DNA from: Lysinibacillus cavernae
Lineage (GTDB): Bacteria; Bacillota; Bacilli; Bacillales_A; Planococcaceae
DNA: 64,000 bases
Reading direction: 5' to 3'
Assembly (NCBI RefSeq): GCF_009724685.1
Contig: NZ_WMEF01000008.1
Coordinates: 150,708 to 214,707, forward strand
Both the position numbers and the translations under genes were made by a program. A model generated the notes under the pieces. It saw only the letters and a list, made by a program, of their open reading frames with translations. It was not told the DNA's origin and searched no databases. Below, piece after piece: positions 45,547 to 54,943 of this stretch (position 1 is the first letter of the stretch; each line of letters begins with the position of its first letter).

Positions 45547-47172
45547 CATGTCAGGTGCTGTTTTTTGCAAGAGTTCATATGCCTTTACGGCCATTTCGAT
45601 GTTTAGGCGATGCGGAGCTTGTAAAAAATCAGCACCTAATATACTTTCTAGCCGTTCAATTCGTTTATAAAGTGTTTGACGAACGATAAACAGTTGTTCT
45701 GCCGTATCATTTTTCGCCCCATTACAGGTTAAATACACCGCTAATGTTAGAAATAAATCATGGGTATTTTTTTGATCCAACAATAAAATTTCTTGTAAAT
45801 AATCTTTCACAAATTGTAATAGAGCAGTCTGATCCTGTTGTAATAACAATCGATATACTCCTAGATCCTTATAGTAGATGGAGTTAGCCAATTGATGGTG
45901 CTGCATTTGGATGGCCGATTTAGCTTCCTTATAGCCAAGATGGACACTTTCAATCGTTTGATAGACATTGCTAATGCCACAGCTTAGGGTGAGATGCTCA
46001 AAAAACTGAGCTGCTTTTCTAGCAACAATCTGTGAAATTGCTTGATCGAAGGAATCACGATTATCTTTCATATAGTCTGCAGCAATGTAAAAAGCTAAAA
46101 TAATAATCTCATGCTGACGTACAGAAACGGTAGGGAAAAATCCTAGCTTTTTAAATATCGAGCGAACATACATGGCGTTTTGTAATTGTATTTCCTGCCA
46201 TTCTTCTTCAGGTACAGCGTTGGCCGCATCATGTAGATTAAACACGACTACTCGGTAAAATAAATTACGACTTTCGATTGGTAAATAGCTTTGATAGTAT
46301 TGGATATCCACTGGCTGACCTTGAATTAAGGCAAGAATAAATTCATCCTCACGGCTTTGCTGGCGCTCCTGAAGCATGCGGTTGCGCATCAAAATATGGG
46401 CAATCGACATCGTTGCACGTTCAAGGTTTAACAAGGTATAATCACTTGGCTTTGTCAGTCCAGAATGCATACATAAATAGCCCCAAACCTGTCCAAGCCC
46501 ATTAACAGGAATGATGACAAAATGATCCTTGTCAATGGCTAAATGGTGCAAGGGCTCCTGTAGTTCTAATTGCTGACAATGCTCTTCCATGACACGTAAA
46601 TATTTTTTAGCCTCCACAGGATAATAAAAGCTTTTTGTATCTTCTGAGACAAATAAAAATGGTGCATCTGTATCTTGATGAAGGACTTGTAAAATTTTTA
46701 AAATACCGTTCGGCATTAACGATAATTCCATAAAGGTTTTTGATAGTGTATCTAGCTGAGTAAGTGCCTGCTGGTGTTGATTAATTATGTACGTATGTAA
46801 ATCTTGTGTGATATCGATAAATCGTACAATTTCTTCAAAGATGATAATAGGGAAATGATGGGCATTCGCCATTGCAATTAATTCAACGGGGACGTGGTCA
46901 AAATAGTCTCCAATTTCAATACAAAGACCAGCAGCGTCGTTGCGAATAAGGTTTTGTAAGTAGGCGATTTGTGTTTCACGTTCTAACTGTAAGCCGACAC
47001 CAGTGGTTAAAATAAGCTCACCACCATTGATTAATGTGTCAAAATCTTTGATTTCTAAAATATGTGTCCATAGAACTTGACGTTCAAGACCATGCTGTCC
47101 TGCAATGAGCTTCGCCGATTCAAAATGCTTTCGCTTAAGGACATCACGTACGAGTAAAGGATGTTTCGACAT
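45535..47172 (-). CDS. PucR family transcriptional regulator
   Basis: A 545-residue regulator. The N-terminal PucR domain spans about 8-130 (LVRDVLKRKHFESAKLIAGQ onward), a GGDEF-related middle region follows, and the C-terminal helix-turn-helix is in QLFIVRQTLYKRIERLESIL. PucR proteins activate or repress purine, amino acid or amine catabolism in response to a metabolite. It lies between the peptide/amide operon, on which it converges, and the divergent aminotransferase gene, so it likely controls both. Confidence 0.87.
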   Translation of the reverse strand: MSKHPLLVRDVLKRKHFESAKLIAGQHGLERQVLWTHILEIKDFDTLINGGELILTTGVGLQLERETQIAYLQNLIRNDAAGLCIEIGDYFDHVPVELIAMANAHHFPIIIFEEIVRFIDITQDLHTYIINQHQQALTQLDTLSKTFMELSLMPNGILKILQVLHQDTDAPFLFVSEDTKSFYYPVEAKKYLRVMEEHCQQLELQEPLHHLAIDKDHFVIIPVNGLGQVWGYLCMHSGLTKPSDYTLLNLERATMSIAHILMRNRMLQERQQSREDEFILALIQGQPVDIQYYQSYLPIESRNLFYRVVVFNLHDAANAVPEEEWQEIQLQNAMYVRSIFKKLGFFPTVSVRQHEIIILAFYIAADYMKDNRDSFDQAISQIVARKAAQFFEHLTLSCGISNVYQTIESVHLGYKEAKSAIQMQHHQLANSIYYKDLGVYRLLLQQDQTALLQFVKDYLQEILLLDQKNTHDLFLTLAVYLTCNGAKNDTAEQLFIVRQTLYKRIERLESILGADFLQAPHRLNIEMAVKAYELLQKTAPDMLRF

Positions 47173-47201
47173 AAATTGGCACCTGCCCTTCGAATGTACA
47201 A

Positions 47202-47277
47202 TGTCTATTTCATTATGTTGGAGAAATCAGAAAATTTCAATATTAACTAACGAAATAGTGGGAAATTACAATAGACA
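47202..47277. promoter_or_regulatory. inverted repeats in the PucR/aminotransferase divergent region
   Basis: TGTCTATT (47202-47209) and AATAGACA (47270-47277) are exact inverted repeats flanking the divergent control region. Inside them CTATTTC and GAAATAG also mirror each other. A plausible pair of regulator sites; binding by the PucR protein is inference. Confidence 0.3.
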
Positions 47278-47315
47278 AAAAAGGACACCTATGATAATCG
47301 ATTGGAGGTTATGAT

Positions 47316-48671
47316 ATGGAGAAAAATGATCAGTTCACTCATACCTTACAGCAAAAAGATCATGAAAATGTTTGGCATCACATGTCCATGCATAACGACA
47401 AAGCGCCACCTATTATTGAACAGGGGGAGGGGGCATGGATTACAGATAGTTTAGGCAATCGCTTTTTAGATGGGATGTCAGGCTTATGGGCAGTCAATGT
47501 AGGCTATGGCCGCGAGCGTCTTGCCAAGGTTGCCTATGAACAATTAAAAAAATTATGTTATGCTCCTTTAACACAAAGCCATGAACCTGCCATCAGACTC
47601 GCAGAAAAAATTAACAGCCTACTAGAAGACGACTATATGATGTTTTATTCGAATAGTGGTTCCGATGCTAATGAAGTGGCTTTTAAGTTAATACGTCAAT
47701 ACCATCAACAAAATGGGGAAGGGACTCGTTATAAAATCATTGCTCGTTATCGCGGCTATCATGGTAGTTCGCTTGGGGCATTGGCTGCTACTGGGCAGGC
47801 GTTGCGTAAGTATAAATATGAGCCGTTAACACCTGGCTTCCTGCATGTTGCTCCACCTGATCAGTATCGTCGCCCAAAAGGGCAATCGATTGAAGCGTAT
47901 AATTTAGCGCGAGCCCGAGAAATCGAAGAAAAGATGATTTGGGAGCAAAAAGAGACGATTGCGGCTGTCATTATGGAACCGCTGATTACTGGTGGCGGTG
48001 TGCTTATACCCCATCCTACTTATGTTAAGGAAGTCGAGCGTATTTGTAGAAAACATGGCGTATTACTCATAATTGATGAAGTCATATGTGGCTTTGGGCG
48101 AACGGGTAAGTTATTTGGTCATCAGCATTTTGGGATTCGACCTGATATCATTACAATGGCGAAAGGTTTAACAAGTGCCTACTTACCGTTATCGATAACG
48201 GCTGTACGAAAAGATATTTATGAAAAATTTAAAGAGACAGATGGCTACAGCCATTTCCGACATATCAATACGTTTGGAGGCAATCCAGCAGCCTGTGCAG
48301 TGGCATTAGAAAATATCAAAATCATTGAAGAAGAGAGACTTGTGCAACGGGCAAAAGATTTAGGTATACAATTATTACATGACCTGCAAGACTTATTGGA
48401 GCTCCCTTTTGTTGGTGATATTCGTGGACTTGGACTGCTAATTGGCATAGAGCTTGTCGAAGATAAACAATCACAATCACCTGCAAAACCAGAGAGAGTT
48501 GCTCAAATCATAGCGGATTGTAAAGCAAATGGGTTAATTGTTGGTAGAAATGGCGATACAGTGGAGGGCTTCAATAATATCATTACGTTAAGCCCACCGC
48601 TTTGCTGTACGGATGAAGATCTTGACTTTATGGTAGCTGTTTTAAAAAGAGTATTTGCAGCTAATATATAG
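47316..48671 (+). CDS. class III (omega) aminotransferase
   Basis: A 451-residue PLP enzyme of aminotransferase class III. Lys283 in TMAKGLTSAYLPLS binds PLP, Asp254 in LLIIDEVICGFGRTG contacts the ring, and YSNSGSDANEVAFK binds the phosphate. The group moves terminal amino groups of beta-alanine, 4-aminobutyrate, 6-aminohexanoate or similar amines to pyruvate or 2-oxoglutarate. The product semialdehyde would suit the aldehyde dehydrogenase of the upstream operon. TTGGAGGT precedes the ATG. Divergent from the PucR gene. Confidence 0.9.
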   Translation: MEKNDQFTHTLQQKDHENVWHHMSMHNDKAPPIIEQGEGAWITDSLGNRFLDGMSGLWAVNVGYGRERLAKVAYEQLKKLCYAPLTQSHEPAIRLAEKINSLLEDDYMMFYSNSGSDANEVAFKLIRQYHQQNGEGTRYKIIARYRGYHGSSLGALAATGQALRKYKYEPLTPGFLHVAPPDQYRRPKGQSIEAYNLARAREIEEKMIWEQKETIAAVIMEPLITGGGVLIPHPTYVKEVERICRKHGVLLIIDEVICGFGRTGKLFGHQHFGIRPDIITMAKGLTSAYLPLSITAVRKDIYEKFKETDGYSHFRHINTFGGNPAACAVALENIKIIEEERLVQRAKDLGIQLLHDLQDLLELPFVGDIRGLGLLIGIELVEDKQSQSPAKPERVAQIIADCKANGLIVGRNGDTVEGFNNIITLSPPLCCTDEDLDFMVAVLKRVFAANI

Positions 48672-48673
48672 CA

Positions 48674-48716
48674 AAAGGCGATTCCAAATGTGTGGAAACA
48701 CCAGGAATCGCCTTTA
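48674..48716. terminator. bidirectional terminator between aminotransferase and MarR genes
   Basis: A perfect 12-bp stem AAAGGCGATTCC (48674-48685) with GGAATCGCCTTT (48704-48715). It reaches the stop codon of the MarR gene. Confidence 0.7.
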
Positions 48717-49166
48717 ATACTGTCGTTTATGACCCTTTTTCACATAGTCCCAGTCAATTTCTATGTTATGCAAAACACGCTTTAGTAGACTCTGAATGTT
48801 GTCCATCTCTTCTTCAGAAAATCCATCTAGTGCACGTTCATTAGAATACTCACCCTCTCGCTTTAAAAAAGGGTAGATGTCCAAGCTTTTGGCTGTTGGA
48901 AAGAGTAATTTATTTTTCTTATTCCCCTGCTCAAGACGTTTTTCAATAAAGCCTTTTGTCTCCAACTTTTGAATGGCCCGTGAGGCAGTTGTACGATCCA
49001 CTTTTAATAACTCTGCCACTTTTTCTTGAATGATACCAGGATTTTCACAAATACGGATGACATACAAATATTGCCCCTTCGTCAAATCCAATTCCTTAAA
49101 TTCAATATTACTAATCGAGTCTAATGCCCGTGCAATGGCACCAATTTCACGTAAGATTTCTTTCAT
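48714..49166 (-). CDS. MarR family transcriptional regulator
   Basis: A 150-residue winged-helix repressor. The DNA-binding part is clear (QEKVAELLKVDRTTASRAIQ followed by the wing). MarR proteins respond to small aromatic compounds, oxidants or antibiotics. It is divergent from a GNAT acetyltransferase gene, its most likely target. A TGCAATAAAAATC segment and its near mirror lie in the intergenic region around 49185-49210 and may include the operator. GGAGGAT precedes the ATG. Confidence 0.87.
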   Translation of the reverse strand: MKEILREIGAIARALDSISNIEFKELDLTKGQYLYVIRICENPGIIQEKVAELLKVDRTTASRAIQKLETKGFIEKRLEQGNKKNKLLFPTAKSLDIYPFLKREGEYSNERALDGFSEEEMDNIQSLLKRVLHNIEIDWDYVKKGHKRQY

Positions 49167-49290
49167 TTTAAATCCTCCTGAGATTTTTATTGTATTTGCA
49201 ATAAAAATCGTTCTATACTAATAGTATCATCTTCATAGTGAAATTGCACCTGGGAAGATGGCTATTTAGGAGAAACTAGGAGGAACATTC

Positions 49291-49722
49291 ATGAGCATTA
49301 AAAAAATAACAACTGTAGCTGAATTAAAAACAGCGTTTGATTTCCGACGAAACGTTTTTATTGAAGAGCAACAAGTACCTGAGGAAGAAGAATATGATGA
49401 ATTTGATTCACTAGACGCACCATGTGATCATATTCTTGTGTACTATAATGAGCAACCAGTTGGAACAGGTAGACTACGTATTGTAGACGGCTATGGCAAA
49501 TTAGAGCGTATTTGTATATTGGAGGAATTCCGTAAATTTGGGCTAGGAAAAGAAATTATAGTAGGCTTAGAGCAAATCGCGCGAGACCATGGTCTAATAA
49601 AAGCAAAATTAAATGCCCAATCGTATGCTGAGGGCTTTTATGAAAAATTAGGCTATAAGCGTGAAGGTGATGAATTTATGGATTGTGGGATTCCACATAT
49701 TTTAATGAAAAAATACTGGTAG
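49291..49722 (+). CDS. GNAT family N-acetyltransferase
   Basis: A 143-residue acetyl-CoA-dependent acyltransferase. The acetyl-CoA binding segment is LERICILEEFRKFGLGKEI, with the ELAFRR-like N-terminal helix FDFRRNVFIEEQQVPEEEE typical of the ElaA/YjcF type. The C-terminal YAEGFYEKLGYKREGDEFMD completes the fold. Acceptor substrate unknown. AGGAGGA precedes the ATG. Divergent from the MarR regulator. Confidence 0.88.
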   Translation: MSIKKITTVAELKTAFDFRRNVFIEEQQVPEEEEYDEFDSLDAPCDHILVYYNEQPVGTGRLRIVDGYGKLERICILEEFRKFGLGKEIIVGLEQIARDHGLIKAKLNAQSYAEGFYEKLGYKREGDEFMDCGIPHILMKKYW

Positions 49723-50170
49723 CGGATACCTCTCAAACGAGTGAGTTGCTTTGTAACCTTCTAGTAAGTATTCAGTCTGCTGCTAAGAAATGGGAGTTGT
49801 TACGAGCGATTTTATCGAATGCCATTCAGCAATTTATTCTATTAACGCGCTCCTCTTGAAGTAGACAGGAAAGACTGTTGAATTAGGAGGAGTTTTTTTA
49901 TCATTGCCTCTTTGTTACTGATGTTAAAATAAACCGATAGGGTGGGACAATCATCCACGAAAAGGGTTTTCTAATAGGATAGAACAAAGGATGCTTCCAT
50001 TTGTGCTGCTTGAACAACCAATGTAAATTATGAGAATTGGTATCGTGCGCATTCCTCGTCATGTGCCTTCTTTAAATTTAGGCTTGCTAGTAAAACAATC
50101 ACAACCAATTCCCGTTTCAATAGTAACCTCCTTATGAAAAAAGCTACCCAAATAGTTGGGCAGCCTTCAT
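49723..50170. other. intergenic region without a supported gene
   Basis: About 450 bases. A weak terminator-like pair (CTCCT near 49850 with AGGAG before a seven-T run near 49893) may end the acetyltransferase transcript. A 35-codon frame from ATG 50030 (MRIGIVRIPRHVPSLNLGLL) has no ribosome binding site; I do not call it. A hairpin at about 50140-50164 (AGCTACCCAA with TTGGGCAGC, one mismatch) followed on the minus strand by Ts can end the RDD gene. Confidence 0.4.
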
Positions 50171-50560
50171 TTATTTTTCCTTCACAATCGTACCTGCAAA
50201 GCTGTCATGAGGAAGACGTTGCCCATGCTGTTGCTCGAAGGCTTGTCGATTTTTTAAATAGTCAAAAGTACTTACTGTATCTCGATAAGCCATTCGTTTG
50301 ATAATTTGGCAGTCTGATAATGCATGGCCATCTTCGTTTTCGAGTGCTAGTCCCATTGCCTTGTAGCCAATGGTTTGACCTTTCTTACGGAGCTGCGCAT
50401 ATTCTAATGTCCACATCACGACTGTTGGTGTAACGAGTGCATGAACAGCCTCATTTTTCACTTTTTTTCGTAGGAAATATTCAACACCCAATGTAACGGC
50501 AGTTGAAATAGCTGTATCAATTAAAAATGCTGCTGTTCGCTTTTTTGTGATCGATTCCAT
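50171..50560 (-). CDS. RDD family membrane protein
   Basis: A 129-residue protein with two or three membrane segments. It starts with TKKRTAAFLIDTAIS, the RxxAFxID signature that names the RDD family, and has GQTIGYKAMGLAL in the middle. Function is unknown; some RDD proteins are ion exchangers or assist membrane complexes. AGGGGGA precedes the ATG. Monocistronic. Confidence 0.78.
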   Translation of the reverse strand: MESITKKRTAAFLIDTAISTAVTLGVEYFLRKKVKNEAVHALVTPTVVMWTLEYAQLRKKGQTIGYKAMGLALENEDGHALSDCQIIKRMAYRDTVSTFDYLKNRQAFEQQHGQRLPHDSFAGTIVKEK

Positions 50561-50628
50561 GTAAGTCCCCCTTTAATTTACTTGTCTCAAGTACATACGA
50601 ATAGGGAGGGCAAAAAGTTTCGGTTCAA

Positions 50629-51585
50629 TTATATTTTATCTAACGGCAGTGCAGGATAGGAGGGGATGGCCCCGTGCTTCGTTGTCGAAATGCCTGCATA
50701 GCGGTTCGCAAAAGACAGTAAGGACTTCGCATGCTGTTCACAAAAGGCGACCAGTTGATCTACAGTAAGTTGATGTTGCAGGAATTGACTTAAAATAGCA
50801 CCAATAAAAGCATCTCCAGCCCCTGTAGTGTCGACGGTTTGCACCATGTCAGCAGCCACCTTGATATGAGAATTTTTGGCATATAAAGTCGCCCCACCAG
50901 CTCCATGTGTAATGATGATGATGGCTACATGTTCCTTGAATAATGTTTGGACGGCTAGGTGCTCATCCTCTAGCGCAGTTAAAAACAGCAGCTCCTCCTC
51001 CGAAAGTTTGACAATATGCGCTTTTGGTAAAAAGGCTAAGATGGTTTCACGGCACGCTATCTCATCTTGCCATAAAGGTAAGCGCACATTAGGATCAAAA
51101 GAAACTAAGCAGCCTGCTTGATGTGCTTGTTCAATAAAAGCTATATGTGCTTGCTTCATGGGACTTTCAATCAGATTAACGGAACAAAAATGGATGATAT
51201 CCTTTTCTGTTAATAGCTGTGAGGGGAGATATTCTTGTTTGTACAATAAATCCGCAGCCTGTCGACGATAAAATTGAAAATCCCGTTCGCCAGTTTCGGA
51301 TAGGGCTACAAAAGCAAGACTGGTTTCTCCCTCAGTTGTTTGGCGAATATAGTGTGTATCTACTCCTACTTGCTGTAAAGTTTTGATCAGAAAATCGCCA
51401 AAAGCATCCTGACCGACCTGTGTCAGGAGAGCAGACTGTTGACCAAGCTTTGCGCATACTGCTGCTACATTTGCAGGGGCTCCACCAGCATGCTTTGTAA
51501 AGTGCTCGATATTGGCAAGAGAGCCATGCTGCTGTGTCGGTGTAAAATCGATTAATAATTCACCAATTGTGAAGAGTTTGCTCAT
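50629..51585 (-). CDS. PfkB family carbohydrate kinase (fructokinase-like)
   Basis: A 318-residue ATP-dependent sugar kinase. The N-terminal GELLIDFTP and HAGGAPANVAAVCAKLG bind sugar; DTTGAGDAFIGAIL near residue 245 carries the catalytic Asp. This looks like a fructokinase or 2-dehydro-3-deoxygluconokinase type; substrate not certain. Its start overlaps the end of the EamA transporter gene by four bases, so the transporter and kinase are coupled. Confidence 0.85.
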   Translation of the reverse strand: MSKLFTIGELLIDFTPTQQHGSLANIEHFTKHAGGAPANVAAVCAKLGQQSALLTQVGQDAFGDFLIKTLQQVGVDTHYIRQTTEGETSLAFVALSETGERDFQFYRRQAADLLYKQEYLPSQLLTEKDIIHFCSVNLIESPMKQAHIAFIEQAHQAGCLVSFDPNVRLPLWQDEIACRETILAFLPKAHIVKLSEEELLFLTALEDEHLAVQTLFKEHVAIIIITHGAGGATLYAKNSHIKVAADMVQTVDTTGAGDAFIGAILSQFLQHQLTVDQLVAFCEQHAKSLLSFANRYAGISTTKHGAIPSYPALPLDKI

Positions 51586-52469
51586 AATGGTACCTCCTGT
51601 TTAAGCCGTTTTTTCTTTGGAATGTAAATCGTATAGAAAATACCCGCAAAAATTAAAAGTATACCCATCGTTTGCATAAAGCTTGGCATAAAATCAAGCA
51701 GCAGCATATCCAGTAAAATCGCGACAACAGGATCCACGAAAACTAATACGGATACCAGAATGGTAGAAAGACTGCGAATACTATCAAAAAATAAATAGTA
51801 TACAAATCCTGTATGAATAAAGCCAGTCCCTAAAATATAAAACCAATTGGATGTCGTTAAACTCTCAAAGAGTGAGAAATCAATGAAAGGCAAAAGAATC
51901 ACGATACCAACCGTTGTTTGAATATAGGTTAATGCATAGGAGCTAAGTTTTGTAATGGTCTTGCTAGTTAGCATGGTAAGGGCATAAAATACCGCTGACA
52001 GTAAGGCCCACACAAAGCCAGATTGCATAAACTCTGAGAACGATACAAAGTTGTTAAGACCAATGATAAAAATACTACCAATAAAACAAGTGATTGTTGC
52101 CACAAGTGCCTGGATGGTCATTTTTTCCTTTAAAAAGATCGCACCTAAAATCAAGACAAAAATAGGGGCTAAATTATAAATAGATATCGCAATAGAAATC
52201 GACATTTCTTCAAAGGCTTTAAATAAAAATACCCAGTTTAAAACAATAAAGACACCACAAATAATCGTTTGGAAAATTTCTTTTTTATCCCAAATCTCTG
52301 TTTTATGCCCACCCGTGATGAGCCACATTCCTCCTAGAAAGAGGGTTGCGCAAATGCATCTAACAAAGACGAGCTCTGTAGCAGGAACACCGGTATGAAC
52401 AGTAAAAAAACCGATGGAGCCAAATAGTGCCATGGAGACTGTTAATTTAATGATTGCTGACATGTTCAT
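51582..52469 (-). CDS. EamA/DMT family transporter
   Basis: A 295-residue membrane protein with ten predicted helices in two EamA halves and a basic C-terminus (PKKKRLKQE). Substrate unknown. Translational overlap with the sugar kinase gene is unusual for an EamA exporter and suggests a sugar-related or derived substrate. AGAAAGAAGG precedes the ATG. The second EamA gene in the window; the two are not obviously recent duplicates. Confidence 0.83.
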   Translation of the reverse strand: MNMSAIIKLTVSMALFGSIGFFTVHTGVPATELVFVRCICATLFLGGMWLITGGHKTEIWDKKEIFQTIICGVFIVLNWVFLFKAFEEMSISIAISIYNLAPIFVLILGAIFLKEKMTIQALVATITCFIGSIFIIGLNNFVSFSEFMQSGFVWALLSAVFYALTMLTSKTITKLSSYALTYIQTTVGIVILLPFIDFSLFESLTTSNWFYILGTGFIHTGFVYYLFFDSIRSLSTILVSVLVFVDPVVAILLDMLLLDFMPSFMQTMGILLIFAGIFYTIYIPKKKRLKQEVPL

Positions 52470-52504
52470 ACGAAACCTTCTTTCTATTTTTTATCAAACT
52501 TCAA

Positions 52505-52549
52505 TTAAAAAAAGCAGAAGAGGGCTTAGAATTAATACCCTCTAGCTTT
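52505..52549 (-). terminator. terminator of proBA
   Basis: AGCAGAAGAGGG pairs with CCCTCTAGCT with a small bulge, followed on the minus strand by a seven-T run. Confidence 0.65.
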
Positions 52550-52552
52550 CAA

Positions 52553-53803
52553 CTATTCACGAATTTGGCCATTCCCATGAATGAAATATTTAGTTGACGT
52601 TAGCGCAGGTAAGCCCATTGGTCCACGAGCATGTAGCTTTTGTGTACTAATACCAATTTCTGCACCATAGCCAAATTCAAAGCCGTCAGTGAAGCGAGTT
52701 GAAGCATTATGGTAGACAGCTGCTGCATCAACGTTGTTTAAAAACGTCTCAGCAATCAACGGATCTTCGGTAATAATCGCTTCCGAATGATTAGTGCCAA
52801 ATTGATGAATGTGTTCTATTGCCTCATAGACGTTGTCCACTAATTTAACACTTATTTTTAAATCCAAGTACTCTGCTGCATAGTCATTCTCCGTAGCTGG
52901 AAGGGCAGACGCAAATACCTGACATACATGTTCATCACCGATGATCGTAACGCCTGCTTGGTGAAGTGACGTTAAAAGCTGAACACCGTATGCTGTAAAC
53001 CAAGTAGGGTGAATGAGTAAACTTTCTGCTGCATTACAAACAGATGGACGCTGCGTTTTAGCATTCAGACAAATTTTTTCAGTTTTTATGTAATCCGCCA
53101 TTTGATCCACATAAATGTGACAGTTGCCCGCACCTGTTTCGAGTACAGGAACAGTCGCTTCATTGACAACTAAATCAATAAGTGCTTTGCCGCCACGAGG
53201 AATTAGCACATCTAAGTACGCTTTTAAATGAAATAATTCTTTAGCCGTTTTGCGACTCGTATCCTCAATTAATTGAACAGCATCGGTAGGGATGGACGTT
53301 TGGGTAAGTGCACGATGGATACTTGCCACTAGGGCGATATTTGAATATTTAGCGGATGAGCTTCCGCGCAAAATGATTGCATTGCCTGTTTTCAGAGCGA
53401 GTGTCGCTGCATCTACTGTGACGTTTGGTCGTGCCTCATAAATCATACCAATGACACCAAGTGGTACAACACGCTTTTCGATGCGTAAGCCATTATCTTT
53501 GTTGATTCGTTCGACGATTGTACCTACTGGATCATTTAAGGAGACAAGTAAATGGATGGCATCGGCCATTGCAGCGATACGTTCTTCATTGAGCATAATT
53601 CGGTCCAGTGTAGAAACAGGCATGCCTTGATGTTCACCCTCGGCTAAGTCTTTGGCATTTTCAGCCATGATTGTATGTTGATCGATTAATAGCTGTTCTG
53701 CAATTTTTGATAGAGCTTCATTTTTTTCGCAGGTAGTTTTACTATTTAACATGTAACTAGCAGACTTTGCACGTTGTCCTTTGTCTTGAATTTCACTTGC
53801 CAT
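52553..53803 (-). CDS. proA: glutamate-5-semialdehyde dehydrogenase (gamma-glutamyl phosphate reductase)
   Basis: A 416-residue NADPH-dependent enzyme that reduces glutamyl 5-phosphate to the semialdehyde, the second step of proline synthesis. The catalytic Cys256 is in AKTQRPSVCNAAESLL, and IYEARPNVTVDAATLALKTG is a family signature. Length is normal. It follows proB by 13 bases in an operon behind a proline T-box. Confidence 0.95.
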   Translation of the reverse strand: MASEIQDKGQRAKSASYMLNSKTTCEKNEALSKIAEQLLIDQHTIMAENAKDLAEGEHQGMPVSTLDRIMLNEERIAAMADAIHLLVSLNDPVGTIVERINKDNGLRIEKRVVPLGVIGMIYEARPNVTVDAATLALKTGNAIILRGSSSAKYSNIALVASIHRALTQTSIPTDAVQLIEDTSRKTAKELFHLKAYLDVLIPRGGKALIDLVVNEATVPVLETGAGNCHIYVDQMADYIKTEKICLNAKTQRPSVCNAAESLLIHPTWFTAYGVQLLTSLHQAGVTIIGDEHVCQVFASALPATENDYAAEYLDLKISVKLVDNVYEAIEHIHQFGTNHSEAIITEDPLIAETFLNNVDAAAVYHNASTRFTDGFEFGYGAEIGISTQKLHARGPMGLPALTSTKYFIHGNGQIRE

Positions 53804-53816
53804 TTTTCATTCCTCC

Positions 53817-54911
53817 TTAATTCGTTTGAATTTTCAGCCATTTATCTCGGTGAATCACCTCGATAGGGTACTTCGACGATGTATCTGTCCGTTTTCCCAT
53901 TGCAACGGCTAACTCTTGGGATGAGTACAGCACTTCACCACGTCCTAATAAACCATTTTCACTATAGACTTCTAAAACGTCGCCACTGTCAAATTCACCT
54001 TCTATACGATAGATCCCAGCAGGTAATAAGCTTTTTCCATTGTTCATTAATGCCTGTTCAGCACCACTATCTATAAAGATTTTACCAGATATTTCCGCAA
54101 GTGCAATCCACTGTTTATGATTCGTTAACACTGCAAGCTCTTCATGCTCGACATAGGTACCATCACCATGTCCTGCTATAATCTCCACAAGTTTATGAGC
54201 GCCATTACCGGTTCCAATAAACACTTTAACACCAGCAAGTAAAGCTGTTCGAGATGCCAATAGCTTGGAAGCCATGCCGCCAGTGCCAACTTTCGACCCT
54301 GTACCATCCGCAAAGCTTAACATATCATCGGTGATGGCTGTTAACCGATCAATGCGTTCTGCCTGCGGATTTTTAGTGGGGTTGGCATTATAAAAACCAT
54401 TAATATCTGTTAAAATGATGAGCTGATCTGCATGGACAAGACCACTTACGAGTGCTGACAGCATATCATTATCACCGAAGGTTAATTCACTGATAGACAC
54501 TGTATCGTTTTCATTAATAATCGGTAGCATCGATCGCTCTAATAATTCCTCAAAAGTAGCATAGGCATTTTTATAGCATTCTTTTTTAGAAAAATCAGTG
54601 CGTGTCAGTAAAATTTGGGCAGGTATAATATCATAAATACTAAATAATGCGCTGTATGTCTGAATAAGCAAACTCTGCCCCACAGCTGCTGCCGCTTGTT
54701 TACCTTTCACTGTAACTGGACGAGCAGGGTAGCCCAACAGTTTAAAACCAGCCGCTACGGCACCTGAAGAAACAAGTAATACTTCATGCCCTTGTTTTTT
54801 TAACTCTGCAATTGCCTGTACATGATCCATTAAGCGAACTTTATCGATCTCGCCTTTTGCGTTCGTTAAAGAACTACTGCCAATTTTAACAACAATTCTT
54901 TTTCTCTCCAT
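53817..54911 (-). CDS. proB: glutamate 5-kinase
   Basis: A 364-residue kinase that makes glutamyl 5-phosphate, the first and feedback-inhibited step of proline synthesis. The amino acid kinase domain covers about 1-250 (VVKIGSSSLTN, INENDTVSISELTFGDNDML, GTGGMASKLLASRTALLAGV), and a PUA domain about 275-350. The ATG at 54911 has GGAGGT upstream; a GTG just before it is the alternative. Controlled by the T-box leader upstream. Confidence 0.95.
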   Translation of the reverse strand: MERKRIVVKIGSSSLTNAKGEIDKVRLMDHVQAIAELKKQGHEVLLVSSGAVAAGFKLLGYPARPVTVKGKQAAAAVGQSLLIQTYSALFSIYDIIPAQILLTRTDFSKKECYKNAYATFEELLERSMLPIINENDTVSISELTFGDNDMLSALVSGLVHADQLIILTDINGFYNANPTKNPQAERIDRLTAITDDMLSFADGTGSKVGTGGMASKLLASRTALLAGVKVFIGTGNGAHKLVEIIAGHGDGTYVEHEELAVLTNHKQWIALAEISGKIFIDSGAEQALMNNGKSLLPAGIYRIEGEFDSGDVLEVYSENGLLGRGEVLYSSQELAVAMGKRTDTSSKYPIEVIHRDKWLKIQTN

Positions 54912-54943
54912 CACACTACCTCCAATTGTTAACGTTTGTCATT

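Noticed and set aside
50030..50137. 35-codon frame MRIGIVRIPRHVPSLNLGLL and onward
   Set aside because: No ribosome binding site and no recognisable similarity or neighbour support.
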